From: BPJU01 sp964425225 | GTDB taxonomy: Bacteria; Planctomycetota; Planctomycetia; Pirellulales; Pirellulaceae | DNA: 64,000 bases | Direction: 5' to 3' | NCBI GenBank assembly: GCA_964425225.1 | Contig: CAYRMD010000002.1 | Coordinates: 1 to 64,000 of the forward strand | Shown: positions 19,700-27,638 of the stretch, one piece after another | How the letters are laid out: each line of letters opens with the position of its first letter | How positions within the stretch are numbered: position 1 is the first letter of the stretch | The notes under the pieces: generated by a model | Seen by the model: the letters and a program-made list of their open reading frames with translations, nothing else | Told to the model about the DNA's origin: nothing | Databases searched by the model: none | Translations under genes and position numbers: made by a program

Positions 19700-20356
19700 A
19701 AGACTGAAGAGCCGCATCAGTACGCTGCGAACGGGAACCGAATCGGCGGTAACTACCTGGTGGAGGGCCAATAACGAGTTACTGGAGAACGGGACGCATC
19801 GATACGAATACGGTGCCGAGGGGAATCGCTCGGTACGAGAGAATAGAGCCACCGGCGAGCGTACGGAGTACTCGTCGGATCACCGCAATCGCCTGGTGCG
19901 GATCGTGGAGCGCGACTCAGCAAGCTCGGTGGTGCAAGACACAAGCTACAAATACGACGCATTCGATCGCCGAGTGGCGAAGATTGTGCATCCCGATGGA
20001 GACGGCCTTCAGCCGGCCGAGCTGCGCTGCTGCGTATACGACAATCCGCCGGTCATTCTGGAGCAACGGAGGAAACTCTCGCGGGTGCCGATCACATAGT
20101 ACTTGAGTTTAGGGGCGCCGAGACTTCGGACTTGCGTTACCGGTATTTGCACGGTCTTGTGGTGGACCAGGTATTTGCCGGTGAGGACGTCGAGTCCTTC
20201 TGGCAGCCGAGCCACGTGTTATGGGCGCTTGGGGACCACTTAGGCACGGTGCGGGACTTGGTGGATAGTTCGGGCACGGTCGTGAATCACCTGCAGTACG
20301 ACTTTGTTTACGAACACTCCGGAGCTTGGCTGCGGGAGTCAATACTTGGAGACTGA
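19700..20356 (+). pseudogene. Rhs/YD-repeat core fragment, degenerate
   Basis: Pieces of an Rhs core are readable in more than one frame. They include YAANGNRIGGNYLV, then NNELLENGTHRYEYGAEGNR, then TSYKYDAFDRRVAKI, and finally RYLHGLVVDQVFAGEDV with LGDHLGTVRDLVDSSGTVV. The last two are hallmarks of the Rhs barrel, whose usual end is YDSFG. There is a frame jump near 19770 and another near 20090. The N-terminal export part, the end of the core and any C-terminal toxin are absent. After HLQYD the sequence leaves the family and ends at TGA 20354. Intact Rhs proteins are large polymorphic toxins or surface proteins; this copy cannot make one. Confidence 0.75.
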
Positions 20357-20371
20357 GGAACGTCCTCGTTT

Positions 20372-21754
20372 TCAACTACTATGTAATGCTTTGCCGCACC
20401 ACGGGCAGAAGGACCAATATTCAGCGACGACTCCCCATCCGCAACCGGTACAGCGCTGGTCGCTTCCTGGGATTTTCCACTTGCGCCGCACCTTACGGTT
20501 GCACCACGGGCAATATCGCATAAATGCCATTAACTCTTTGCGCTTGCAAACCGGACTACTGCAACGGGCAATATAACGGCGATCCGGATAGTTGCGTGCG
20601 CTGGCCGGCTCGAATCCCGGACCATAACACCAGGGACAATACCGCCAATCGGATTTCAAACCGCGATGGCAACGCGGACAACTAACCGGAAACCTAGTCG
20701 ACCCGGTGTGCATCGGCCTGACTTTACCACACCAGGGACACGCTTGCATCGATTCTGAGACAGGGCCTTGGCAAGCCGTACAGTGATGGCGCGTTTCCAA
20801 CACGGAGCCGAAGCGCCGCAAAAATTGCCTCGTGCGCACCTCTTTCCAGTCAGGCCCGGTTGCCTCGGCGGACGAACGGCGCCGTGCAAGACGCAAAAGC
20901 CGAGGCTTTATCCGTCGAAATGCCCTCAACATCACCTGAGCATCCGCAAAACGCCTCTTGGGATCGACCGATAACGCGCGCCGGAGAAACTCGATCAGGT
21001 CCGGATGCCCGCGACGCCGCAATCGCTCCAGCCCCGGCAACGGCCATTGATACGGCCACTCGGGCAATACGCCAGTCAACATCCGATAGAAAATCAGGCC
21101 CAATGAGAACACGTCCGAATAGAAAGACGGCTTGCCCATTGCCTGTTCCGGAGCCACATACCCAACCGTACCGGAACCACTAGCCCGCAAAGTCTGATAC
21201 GCCACTTTCGCTATGCCAAAGTCGGTCAACCGTACGACATTCCCCGGAAACAAGATAAAATTCTCCGGTTTAATATCGCAGTGGATCACCCGGTTGCGGT
21301 GCGCGTGAGCTACCGCACCGAGCATCTGTTCGGCAATCTCGACAAATGTGGCAAGCGACATTCGCCGCTGTAACCGCTCGGCCAGAGTTCGCTCGCCAAG
21401 CGGATACGCAATCACAAAATGCCCATCGATGAACTCCGCGTTTTTTAGGGGCAATATGTGAGGGTGAAAATTCAAACGAGCCGCCAGTCGCACCTCGCGC
21501 CGAAAATCCTCTAATACCTCAGTGCGTAACCACTGCCGATGCGGCACCTTCAGCGCAACGCGAACGCCCTCGACGGTGTCCCATGCTTGATAGACGCACG
21601 AATAGAGTCCTCGCCCCAAAATCCGCTCTAAACGGTATTTGCCTAATCGTTGAGGAGGCCGCAAGGCCTCGCTGGCGTCGTGAGCCACCTGCCAAAGTCT
21701 CCAAACGACAAACGGTCCATCTATCACCTCTTCAGCGGCCTCCAGCCGCACCAT
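20372..21754 (-). CDS. Ser/Thr protein kinase with four C-terminal zinc ribbons
   Basis: A 460-residue protein. Residues 38-290 form a eukaryote-like kinase domain: glycine loop LGRGLYSCVYQA, lysine in ALKV (about 69), catalytic loop HCDIKPEN (Asp about 160), DFG (about 178-180) and the GYVAPEQ activation segment. After a basic linker rich in Arg come four zinc-ribbon cysteine sets at about 325/328-339/342, 359/362-373/376, 398/403-415/418 and 435/438-450/453; each second pair is CPWC. No membrane helix is present, unlike many bacterial receptor kinases, so it should be cytoplasmic. The frame opens 24 codons earlier, but the ATG at 21754 has GGAGG five bases before it. The stop lies only 15 bases from the Rhs fragment's end, in convergent orientation. 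Partners and substrates are unknown. Confidence 0.9.
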   Translation of the reverse strand: MVRLEAAEEVIDGPFVVWRLWQVAHDASEALRPPQRLGKYRLERILGRGLYSCVYQAWDTVEGVRVALKVPHRQWLRTEVLEDFRREVRLAARLNFHPHILPLKNAEFIDGHFVIAYPLGERTLAERLQRRMSLATFVEIAEQMLGAVAHAHRNRVIHCDIKPENFILFPGNVVRLTDFGIAKVAYQTLRASGSGTVGYVAPEQAMGKPSFYSDVFSLGLIFYRMLTGVLPEWPYQWPLPGLERLRRRGHPDLIEFLRRALSVDPKRRFADAQVMLRAFRRIKPRLLRLARRRSSAEATGPDWKEVRTRQFLRRFGSVLETRHHCTACQGPVSESMQACPWCGKVRPMHTGSTRFPVSCPRCHRGLKSDWRYCPWCYGPGFEPASARNYPDRRYIARCSSPVCKRKELMAFMRYCPWCNRKVRRKWKIPGSDQRCTGCGWGVVAEYWSFCPWCGKALHSS

Positions 21755-22629
21755 CCACCCCTCCACAAACCCATTATAGATGTTCGCCGGCTGACCGTTC
21801 GCACGTATTGAGCACAACAAGCACATGCCGCTTCATATGTACATGCCTATACACTTATAGCAGCACAACAGCGGTGTTCTCGCGTCTCTAACAGGCTTCC
21901 GTTAAGAACCACCGAAGAGCCATTAGAGATACCGCACTGCTTGCCGTCTCCTGGTCAACTGGCCGATCAAACGCCCTTCAGGCAGTGACTGACTAGAACC
22001 ACTCCCGTTGTGTAGATTTGCATTGGACTATCGAAGGGATTGCGCCAGCGACTACCCGAGGAGCACACATCGCAAGCGCACCAGCGTATGTATGCCCCAC
22101 GCGTGGCCCGCGACCCGGTGGTCGTCACAGGCCCACTTTATCTGACCATGCTTGGGTGCCGCGTATAGCAGCAGCGAATTCGCGGCTCGTTCGCCTCAAG
22201 CAATTATGCAATCCCGTGCGCGGTCCCAGCACGCGTGCTCAATTGATAATCACCCACGCCCTGTCACAAGCACGTTGTGCCAATGGCAACCGGTGTCAAT
22301 AACCCTCAGCGTGGTCGTTTGTTGATTCACCAGTAGCTCCGGCTTCTTAGCGTAGTGTTAGTTTGCTCGCATAGTTTGCACTGTGCCGACTCTATCATAG
22401 CGGGAAACAGATAAGAGCTGTCGTCTTATAATGCCATTGGGTAATTCATTCGCCAGTTTTATCACCTTGAGCCCATCTAACGGGCGTCACTAGCGACTCA
22501 ATGGTAAATCGACAAGTTCGCTTGCGCCTGAAAATCGTGTAGTAGAAATATCGAAGACTGTTCTTTTATCTAAGTATGAATCTGTGCTTTTACTCAGTAG
22601 CAAGGGCATCAGGCTCTAGGCAGGGTCAT
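21755..22629. other. gene-free stretch
   Basis: About 875 bases between the kinase and the acetyltransferase. Only short frames without domains are present, and no repeat family or RNA gene was recognised. It may contain the kinase promoter. Confidence 0.45.
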
Positions 22630-23127
22630 TCATTTGAGGTACGCCGCGCGCGCGTTTTCTGGAAACCATTCCCAGACTTGATAATGATCACCTCGCATGC
22701 CCAAACGGCGGTAAACTTCTTGAGCCGTGCGATTGCGGGTGTCGACGTACAGTCGCATGCCGATGAATGTGCTTTGGCTCAACAGCCGCTCCTGTACGTA
22801 GCGATGCAGAGAGCGAAACACGCCTTGGCGTCGCCAACGTGGTGCAACGTAGACAGACTGAAGCCATAAAACGCAACCATTACGCCAATCGCTCCACTCG
22901 TACGTGAGCAGTAACGCACCGGCTACTTCTTCATAGCCGTTTTGGTCGCGAACGACAGCTATCAAATACTGGCCCCTGGTCGGTTCGTCGAAAACAGCCG
23001 TGACACCTTGCTCGACAACCTGCCGATCGAGTGTTAGAGATTCGGACTCCTGGGCTAGCGCCAGTTGAAACTCTACCAAAATTGGAATTTCCTCACGCCG
23101 CGCTGGACGAACCGTCACGTTTGTCAT
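22630..23127 (-). CDS. GNAT-family N-acetyltransferase
   Basis: A 165-residue protein with the GNAT fold order: the N-terminal VRPARREEIPILVEF strand and helix, the central strand LWLQSVYVAPRWRRQGVFRSL (with RRQGVF as the acetyl-CoA pyrophosphate loop, usual form R/Q-x-x-G-x-G/A), and a C-terminal NRTAQEVYRRLGM helix followed by YQVWEWF. The acceptor substrate is unknown. The ATG has no strong ribosome-binding site. It lies 350 bases from rph on the same strand, separated by repeats, so it is probably a separate unit. Confidence 0.87.
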   Translation of the reverse strand: MTNVTVRPARREEIPILVEFQLALAQESESLTLDRQVVEQGVTAVFDEPTRGQYLIAVVRDQNGYEEVAGALLLTYEWSDWRNGCVLWLQSVYVAPRWRRQGVFRSLHRYVQERLLSQSTFIGMRLYVDTRNRTAQEVYRRLGMRGDHYQVWEWFPENARAAYLK

Positions 23128-23294
23128 GGTTGCGTGAACCGTCTAATCACTGAACTGCATTGCTTCGTGGGCGTTCGTGAAACCAAGAACTGATGTTAGT
23201 GCAAGGGGTCAATCGGCAGATCCTCCTTGATTTTCGAGTCCTGAACCAGCGGTTTAACCGTGTGTGCCTCACATTTATAGGTAAATAAGGTGTT

Positions 23295-23381
23295 CTAACG
23301 CAAAGGCGCAGAGGCACAACACAATCCATCATTGATCTTTTTTTCTTAGCGCCTTTTGTGCCGTAGCGCCTTTGTGCTAAA
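23295..23381. repeat. AACGCAAAGGCG-family repeat, inverted pair
   Basis: The left arm TAACGCAAAGGCGCAGAGGC and a right arm in the opposite orientation containing TAGCGCCTTTTGTGCC and GTAGCGCCTTTGTGC are separated by about 25 bases including a T-rich run. The arrangement is like that at 19257, again suggesting a foldable element. It fills most of the space between the GNAT gene and rph. Confidence 0.7.
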
Positions 23382-23476
23382 CTGTTTTATCCTTGTATCG
23401 CGATCGTCGCTTGCCTCTCTGTCCGCTAAGTGGAGATCCGTTGGTGAGAGGCACCACGGGAGCGACTCGCTCTGCG

Positions 23477-24196
23477 CTAGAACCGCCACCGTTTTCCCAG
23501 GGCTTTAGCTTGGTATTGCCGAAGTTGCTCGATGCCCCGGCGTGCCAAGCTCAGAAGCGTGCGAAGCTCTTCTTCACTAAACGTTGCTTCTTCACCGGTA
23601 CCTTGAATCTCGACGAAGCGGCCAGAGCCTGTCATCACCACGTTCATATCGACGTCGGCTGCTGCATCCTGTGCATAATCCAGATCGAGCACCGGTTGCC
23701 CGTCGAGCAAGCCGACACTGACGGCGGCGACGCTGTCGCGTAGCGGGTAGCGCTTCGGATCCGGCAGTTGGTCACGGATCGAGTCGATGGCGTCGACCAA
23801 AGCGATGAAACCGCCAGTGATGGCTGCGGTGCGCGTTCCGCCGTCGGCTTCTAGAACGTCACAGTCAACCGTGATCAATCGTTCGCCGAGTGCTTCCAAG
23901 TCCGCGATAGCTCGGAGGCTTCTCCCGATCAGCCGCTGGATTTCGGTAGTGCGACCGTCGATCTTGCCCCCACGCTCGCGAGGTTTGCGCGGTTGGGTGC
24001 TGCCCGGCAACATGTTGTATTCAGCCGTGATCCATCCCTTACCCTGTCCTTGTAACCAGGGTGGGACAGTTGCATCAATGCTGGCCGTGCACAAGACCGT
24101 TGTGTTGCCGGCGCGATACAACACACTTCCCGGACAAGTACGTACGTAGCGCCGTTGGATTTTCACCGAACGTAGTTCGTTAAAGCGGCGCGTCAT
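23477..24196 (-). CDS. rph: ribonuclease PH
   Basis: A 239-residue phosphorolytic 3'-to-5' exoribonuclease that trims tRNA precursors. The N-terminus RRFNELRSVKIQRRYVRTCPGSVL, the phosphate-site region LIGRSLRAI and the CDVLEADGGTRTAAITGGFIAL segment are diagnostic, and the length matches the family (about 240). GGAG is eight bases upstream of the ATG. It is the last gene of the argB-argD-argF-rph run, 120 bases after argF, so co-transcription is possible but not certain. Confidence 0.96.
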   Translation of the reverse strand: MTRRFNELRSVKIQRRYVRTCPGSVLYRAGNTTVLCTASIDATVPPWLQGQGKGWITAEYNMLPGSTQPRKPRERGGKIDGRTTEIQRLIGRSLRAIADLEALGERLITVDCDVLEADGGTRTAAITGGFIALVDAIDSIRDQLPDPKRYPLRDSVAAVSVGLLDGQPVLDLDYAQDAAADVDMNVVMTGSGRFVEIQGTGEEATFSEEELRTLLSLARRGIEQLRQYQAKALGKRWRF

Positions 24197-24316
24197 GAGT
24201 CGGACTCCGGATTTGTGCAGGTTCGCTGCATCAGGCTAATCTGGGATCGTTGCCAATTGGGCTAGCCGATATGGTATCAGCCATCATGGAGTTGTACCGA
24301 AACAACTCAGGTGAAC

Positions 24317-25246
24317 TCATGCGGTCTGGCGATTGGCCAGCAGGCAGACGAGCAATCCTTTTTGCAAATGCAAGCGGTTGGCTGCCTGCTGGATGACGAC
24401 GCTAGCCGGTCCATCGATCACGTCGTCGGTGACTTCTTCTCCGCGGTGGGCCGGCAAGCAGTGCATGAAGCGGGACTGTGGGCCAGCCGCGTGCATGAGG
24501 TGACTGTCGACCTGATAACCGGCAAAAACCCTGCGTCTTTCTTCGGCCTCCGCCTCCTGTCCCATACTGGTCCAGACATCCGTATAAACCACATGCGCTC
24601 CAGGCACCGCGCTATATGGGTCCTCGGTCATCGAGCACCGCGCACCGGGATAGACCTGCCGTAAACTGGCCAGAAAATCGTCAGAAAACTGGTATCCGGG
24701 TGGTGCTGCCAATACAAAGTGTATACCGAAAGCGGCGCACCCCACGGCCAGACTTCGTGCCACATTATTTCCATCACCCACGAACGCAACTTTCAAACCC
24801 TGCAAGTGACCAAATAGTTCGCGCATCGTGAACAAGTCGGCCAAGGCCTGACACGGATGTGACAGGTTGGAAAGGCCGTTAATAACCGGCACGTCACAGT
24901 GTTGCGCCATTTCGAGCAGGCGCCGGTGAGAGCGCGTACGGCAAACGATGGCATCCACGTATTGGCTAAGCACTTGGGCAAAATCGGTAATGGATTCGCG
25001 TTCGCCCCACCCGACATCTTTCCCGAGAAACAGGCTGCTGCCGCCCAATTGAGCCATCGCAGTTTCGAAACTAACACGTGTTCGTAGCGAAGGCTTTTCG
25101 AATAAAAGCGCCAGTACTCGCCCAGCTAAGAGCGGTTCGCGGATACCTTGTTTCCAGCGAGCCTTCAACTGCGCGGCTCGCTCCAGGATCGCTTGTAACC
25201 GCTCAACGGGTTGTTCAAGCAACGACAAAAAATGCGGGCAAGCCAT
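24317..25246 (-). CDS. argF: ornithine carbamoyltransferase
   Basis: A 309-residue cytoplasmic enzyme that makes citrulline from ornithine and carbamoyl phosphate. The carbamoyl phosphate motif is present as EKPSLRTRVSFE (usual STRT; here SLRT), with LSHPCQALADL for the second binding loop, and MHCLPAHRGEEV carrying the ornithine-site cysteine. A GTG three codons earlier is possible, but the ATG at 25246 gives the usual MACPHFLSLLE start and lies 33 bases after argD's stop. The order argB-argD-argF matches the pathway, with argF the last of the three steps. Confidence 0.95.
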   Translation of the reverse strand: MACPHFLSLLEQPVERLQAILERAAQLKARWKQGIREPLLAGRVLALLFEKPSLRTRVSFETAMAQLGGSSLFLGKDVGWGERESITDFAQVLSQYVDAIVCRTRSHRRLLEMAQHCDVPVINGLSNLSHPCQALADLFTMRELFGHLQGLKVAFVGDGNNVARSLAVGCAAFGIHFVLAAPPGYQFSDDFLASLRQVYPGARCSMTEDPYSAVPGAHVVYTDVWTSMGQEAEAEERRRVFAGYQVDSHLMHAAGPQSRFMHCLPAHRGEEVTDDVIDGPASVVIQQAANRLHLQKGLLVCLLANRQTA

Positions 25247-25279
25247 ATTTGCCACCCGATGCCATTGTGTGCTAAAAGG

Positions 25280-26488
25280 TCACGCCGTTTCGGCTGTTTC
25301 CCTTAGGCATGTGATCAGTAGATCGCACCCCTCCTCGGCCAACTCTTCGGTAAGGTTCAGAGCCGGCAAAAGCCTTAGGACCGTGTGTTGGGTGCAGTTG
25401 ATCAACAAGCCCCTTTCTAAACAGCGTGCCACCACGGGCGCTCCATCAATTGCCAATTCGATGCCGATCATCAAACCGTGGATTCGGACTTGTCGAACGA
25501 TTCCAAGCGATGCCATCAGGGGTTCCAGCCGTTGTCGAAAGAGCGTTTCCAATCGCCGCGAGTGCTCTAACAACTGCTGCTCATCGATCGTCTCCAGGAA
25601 AGCGATCCCAGCGCAAGCCGCGATTGGGTTACCGCCGAAGGTCGATGCATGAAGTCCTGGGCGCAAGTAAGCGGCCACGTCGGCACGAGCCAGCATGGCT
25701 CCTCCAGCGATTCCACCACATAAGCCCTTGGCGAGCGTCATCACATCGGGAACCACTCCGAATTTCTGGTAAGCAAACCAGTAGCCGGTACGACCACAAC
25801 CGGTCTGTACTTCGTCAAATATCAGAAGCAGTCGGTGTTCATCCGCCAGTTGGCGCAAGCCGCGCAAAAACGCCTCGTTAGCAGCCCGCACGCCACCTTC
25901 GCCCTGAATTGGCTCGATCAAGATCGCGCAGGTTTCCTGATCGACACGGCTCCTTACTGCCTCTAGATCGTTGAACGGCACGTACTGGAATCCGGCTACT
26001 AAGGGCCCGAGCCCCTGGTGATATTTTGGCTGGGCCGTGGCACTCAAAGCCCCGAGCGTTCTTCCGTGAAAACCGCCTTCGAAGGTGATGATCTTATAGC
26101 GCTGGGGTGCTCCGTAGAGCCTAGCCAATTTAATAGCTGCCTCGATCGCTTCTGCACCTGAGTTACAAAAAAAGGCCTGCCCCCCGAAACTTCGCTCCGA
26201 CAACATTTGTGCCCAGCGTCCTTGCAGATCCATGTGCCACGTATTGGGAACATGGATCAACGTGGCAAGCTGTTCTCGGACGGCTGCTACAACGCGAGGC
26301 GGGCAATGCCCCAGCAGGTTACATCCCCAACCGGGAAACAGGTCCAGATACCGCCGCCCCTCACTATCCCAAACAAACGATCCCTCGCCGCGCACCAAAT
26401 TGATCGGATACCGGACATAATTCGGGATCACGTACCGTTGGAAAAGCGCCACCGTTTCCGGCGATCCAAGATGTAGCGTTGCAGTCAC
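25280..26488 (-). CDS. argD: acetylornithine aminotransferase
   Basis: A 402-residue class-III PLP aminotransferase. Features in order: GEGSFVWDSEGRRYLD near the N-terminus, FCNSGAEAIEAAIKLAR (cofactor phosphate site), FEGGFHGRTLGALS, LIFDEVQTGCGRTG (Asp that binds the pyridine nitrogen) and TLAKGLCGGI (Schiff-base lysine). It converts N-acetylglutamate semialdehyde to acetylornithine. The frame opens 16 codons earlier at an ATG without a ribosome site. A GTG at 26488 has GGAG ten bases upstream and gives the standard start, so it is preferred. It lies 71 bases after argB and 33 before argF, in one operon-like run. Confidence 0.95.
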   Translation of the reverse strand: MTATLHLGSPETVALFQRYVIPNYVRYPINLVRGEGSFVWDSEGRRYLDLFPGWGCNLLGHCPPRVVAAVREQLATLIHVPNTWHMDLQGRWAQMLSERSFGGQAFFCNSGAEAIEAAIKLARLYGAPQRYKIITFEGGFHGRTLGALSATAQPKYHQGLGPLVAGFQYVPFNDLEAVRSRVDQETCAILIEPIQGEGGVRAANEAFLRGLRQLADEHRLLLIFDEVQTGCGRTGYWFAYQKFGVVPDVMTLAKGLCGGIAGGAMLARADVAAYLRPGLHASTFGGNPIAACAGIAFLETIDEQQLLEHSRRLETLFRQRLEPLMASLGIVRQVRIHGLMIGIELAIDGAPVVARCLERGLLINCTQHTVLRLLPALNLTEELAEEGCDLLITCLRETAETA

Positions 26489-26559
26489 GGGAAAACCTCT
26501 CCTCGATGCCGAATCGAAACAACCCGGGGTACCCATGGGGCCGGCGCACAGCGTGTCGT

Positions 26560-27450
26560 TTAGCCGACAGGCGCCTCAGGCACAATCTCCGTACCCACTC
26601 CCTGACTCGTATAAATCTCCAATAACAGGGAGTGGCGTAGTCGGCCGTTAATGATGTGTACCTTGTTAACTCCCCGGCGGATGGTCTCTATGCAGGCTTC
26701 CAACTTCGGAATCATTCCTGCATCGACAGCTCCAGATCGGATCAATTCTTGCGCTTGCGAAACTGTCAGGGTATGGATCAACGATTCCGGATCGTTCTTA
26801 TTGCGGCGCACGCCATTGATATCGCTCAGAAACACCAGTTTCTCGGCTCGCAGCGCGACAGCCACCGCCATCGCCGCAGTGTCGGCATTGACATTCAGTT
26901 TTTGGCCGTTTGGCCCTAAACACATGGACGGGATAACCGGGACTTGGCCGGCATAACAGAGGTTTTCAATCACCGGATAATCCACGGAAGTCACGTGGCC
27001 CACGTAGCCCAAATCCGCGGGCTGACCCTGGCTATCGGTAAGCTGCAGTTTCTCGCCGTAGAGCACGGGTGTGGAGCGGAAATTGAGGGGCATGGCGCGT
27101 CCCCCGAGTTCTTCCACTTGCTGCACGATGTGTTCGGTGGTTTCTTCGGCCAGAACTTTTTCCACGACGGCCAGTGTGGCTTCATCGGTATAGCGCCGCC
27201 CCTGGACGAAACGCGGTTGCAGACCTGCTTGGTCCATGGCTCGGCTGATAGCTGCTCCGCCGCCGTGAACCACTACCGGCCGCATGCCAACGGTAGCCAT
27301 GAACACAATATCGATCAGCACATGGCGAAGCGCATCAGCATCCTCGAGCACGCTTCCCCCAAGCTTGATTACCGTTATCTTGTCGCGAAAGCGCCGTATC
27401 CAAGCTAAGGCTTCGATCAGAATGTCGGCTTTAGCAATCGCGTCGTTCAA
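26560..27450 (-). CDS. argB: acetylglutamate kinase
   Basis: A 296-residue amino-acid kinase that phosphorylates N-acetylglutamate, the second and often feedback-controlled step of arginine synthesis. The ATP/substrate motifs TVIKLGGSVLE, VVVHGGGAAISRAM and NVNADTAAMAVAVAL are present, with the C-terminal GAVDAGMIPKLEAC typical of ArgB. The long N-terminal helix (NDAIAKADILIEALAWIRRF) resembles the arginine-inhibitable hexameric form, so feedback control by arginine is likely (inference). The start is a TTG at 27450 with AAGGA eight bases before it. It heads the arg cluster and faces a divergent hydrolase gene 188 bases away. Confidence 0.96.
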   Translation of the reverse strand: MNDAIAKADILIEALAWIRRFRDKITVIKLGGSVLEDADALRHVLIDIVFMATVGMRPVVVHGGGAAISRAMDQAGLQPRFVQGRRYTDEATLAVVEKVLAEETTEHIVQQVEELGGRAMPLNFRSTPVLYGEKLQLTDSQGQPADLGYVGHVTSVDYPVIENLCYAGQVPVIPSMCLGPNGQKLNVNADTAAMAVAVALRAEKLVFLSDINGVRRNKNDPESLIHTLTVSQAQELIRSGAVDAGMIPKLEACIETIRRGVNKVHIINGRLRHSLLLEIYTSQGVGTEIVPEAPVG

Positions 27451-27638
27451 TGCACCTGTTCCTTAAACACAGTACGAATTACTTCCCTTGAAAACCTTCC
27501 ATAATAGAACCCCGGTGCAAGCCGCGTCAATTGGCATGTTGGTGTTCGGCCGGACGTCGACTCTTGCGAAACACCCGGCCAACGCCACACAATTGAGGCG
27601 CGTTATTCGGTTGGTGACTTACACGATGGGAGTGCCCA

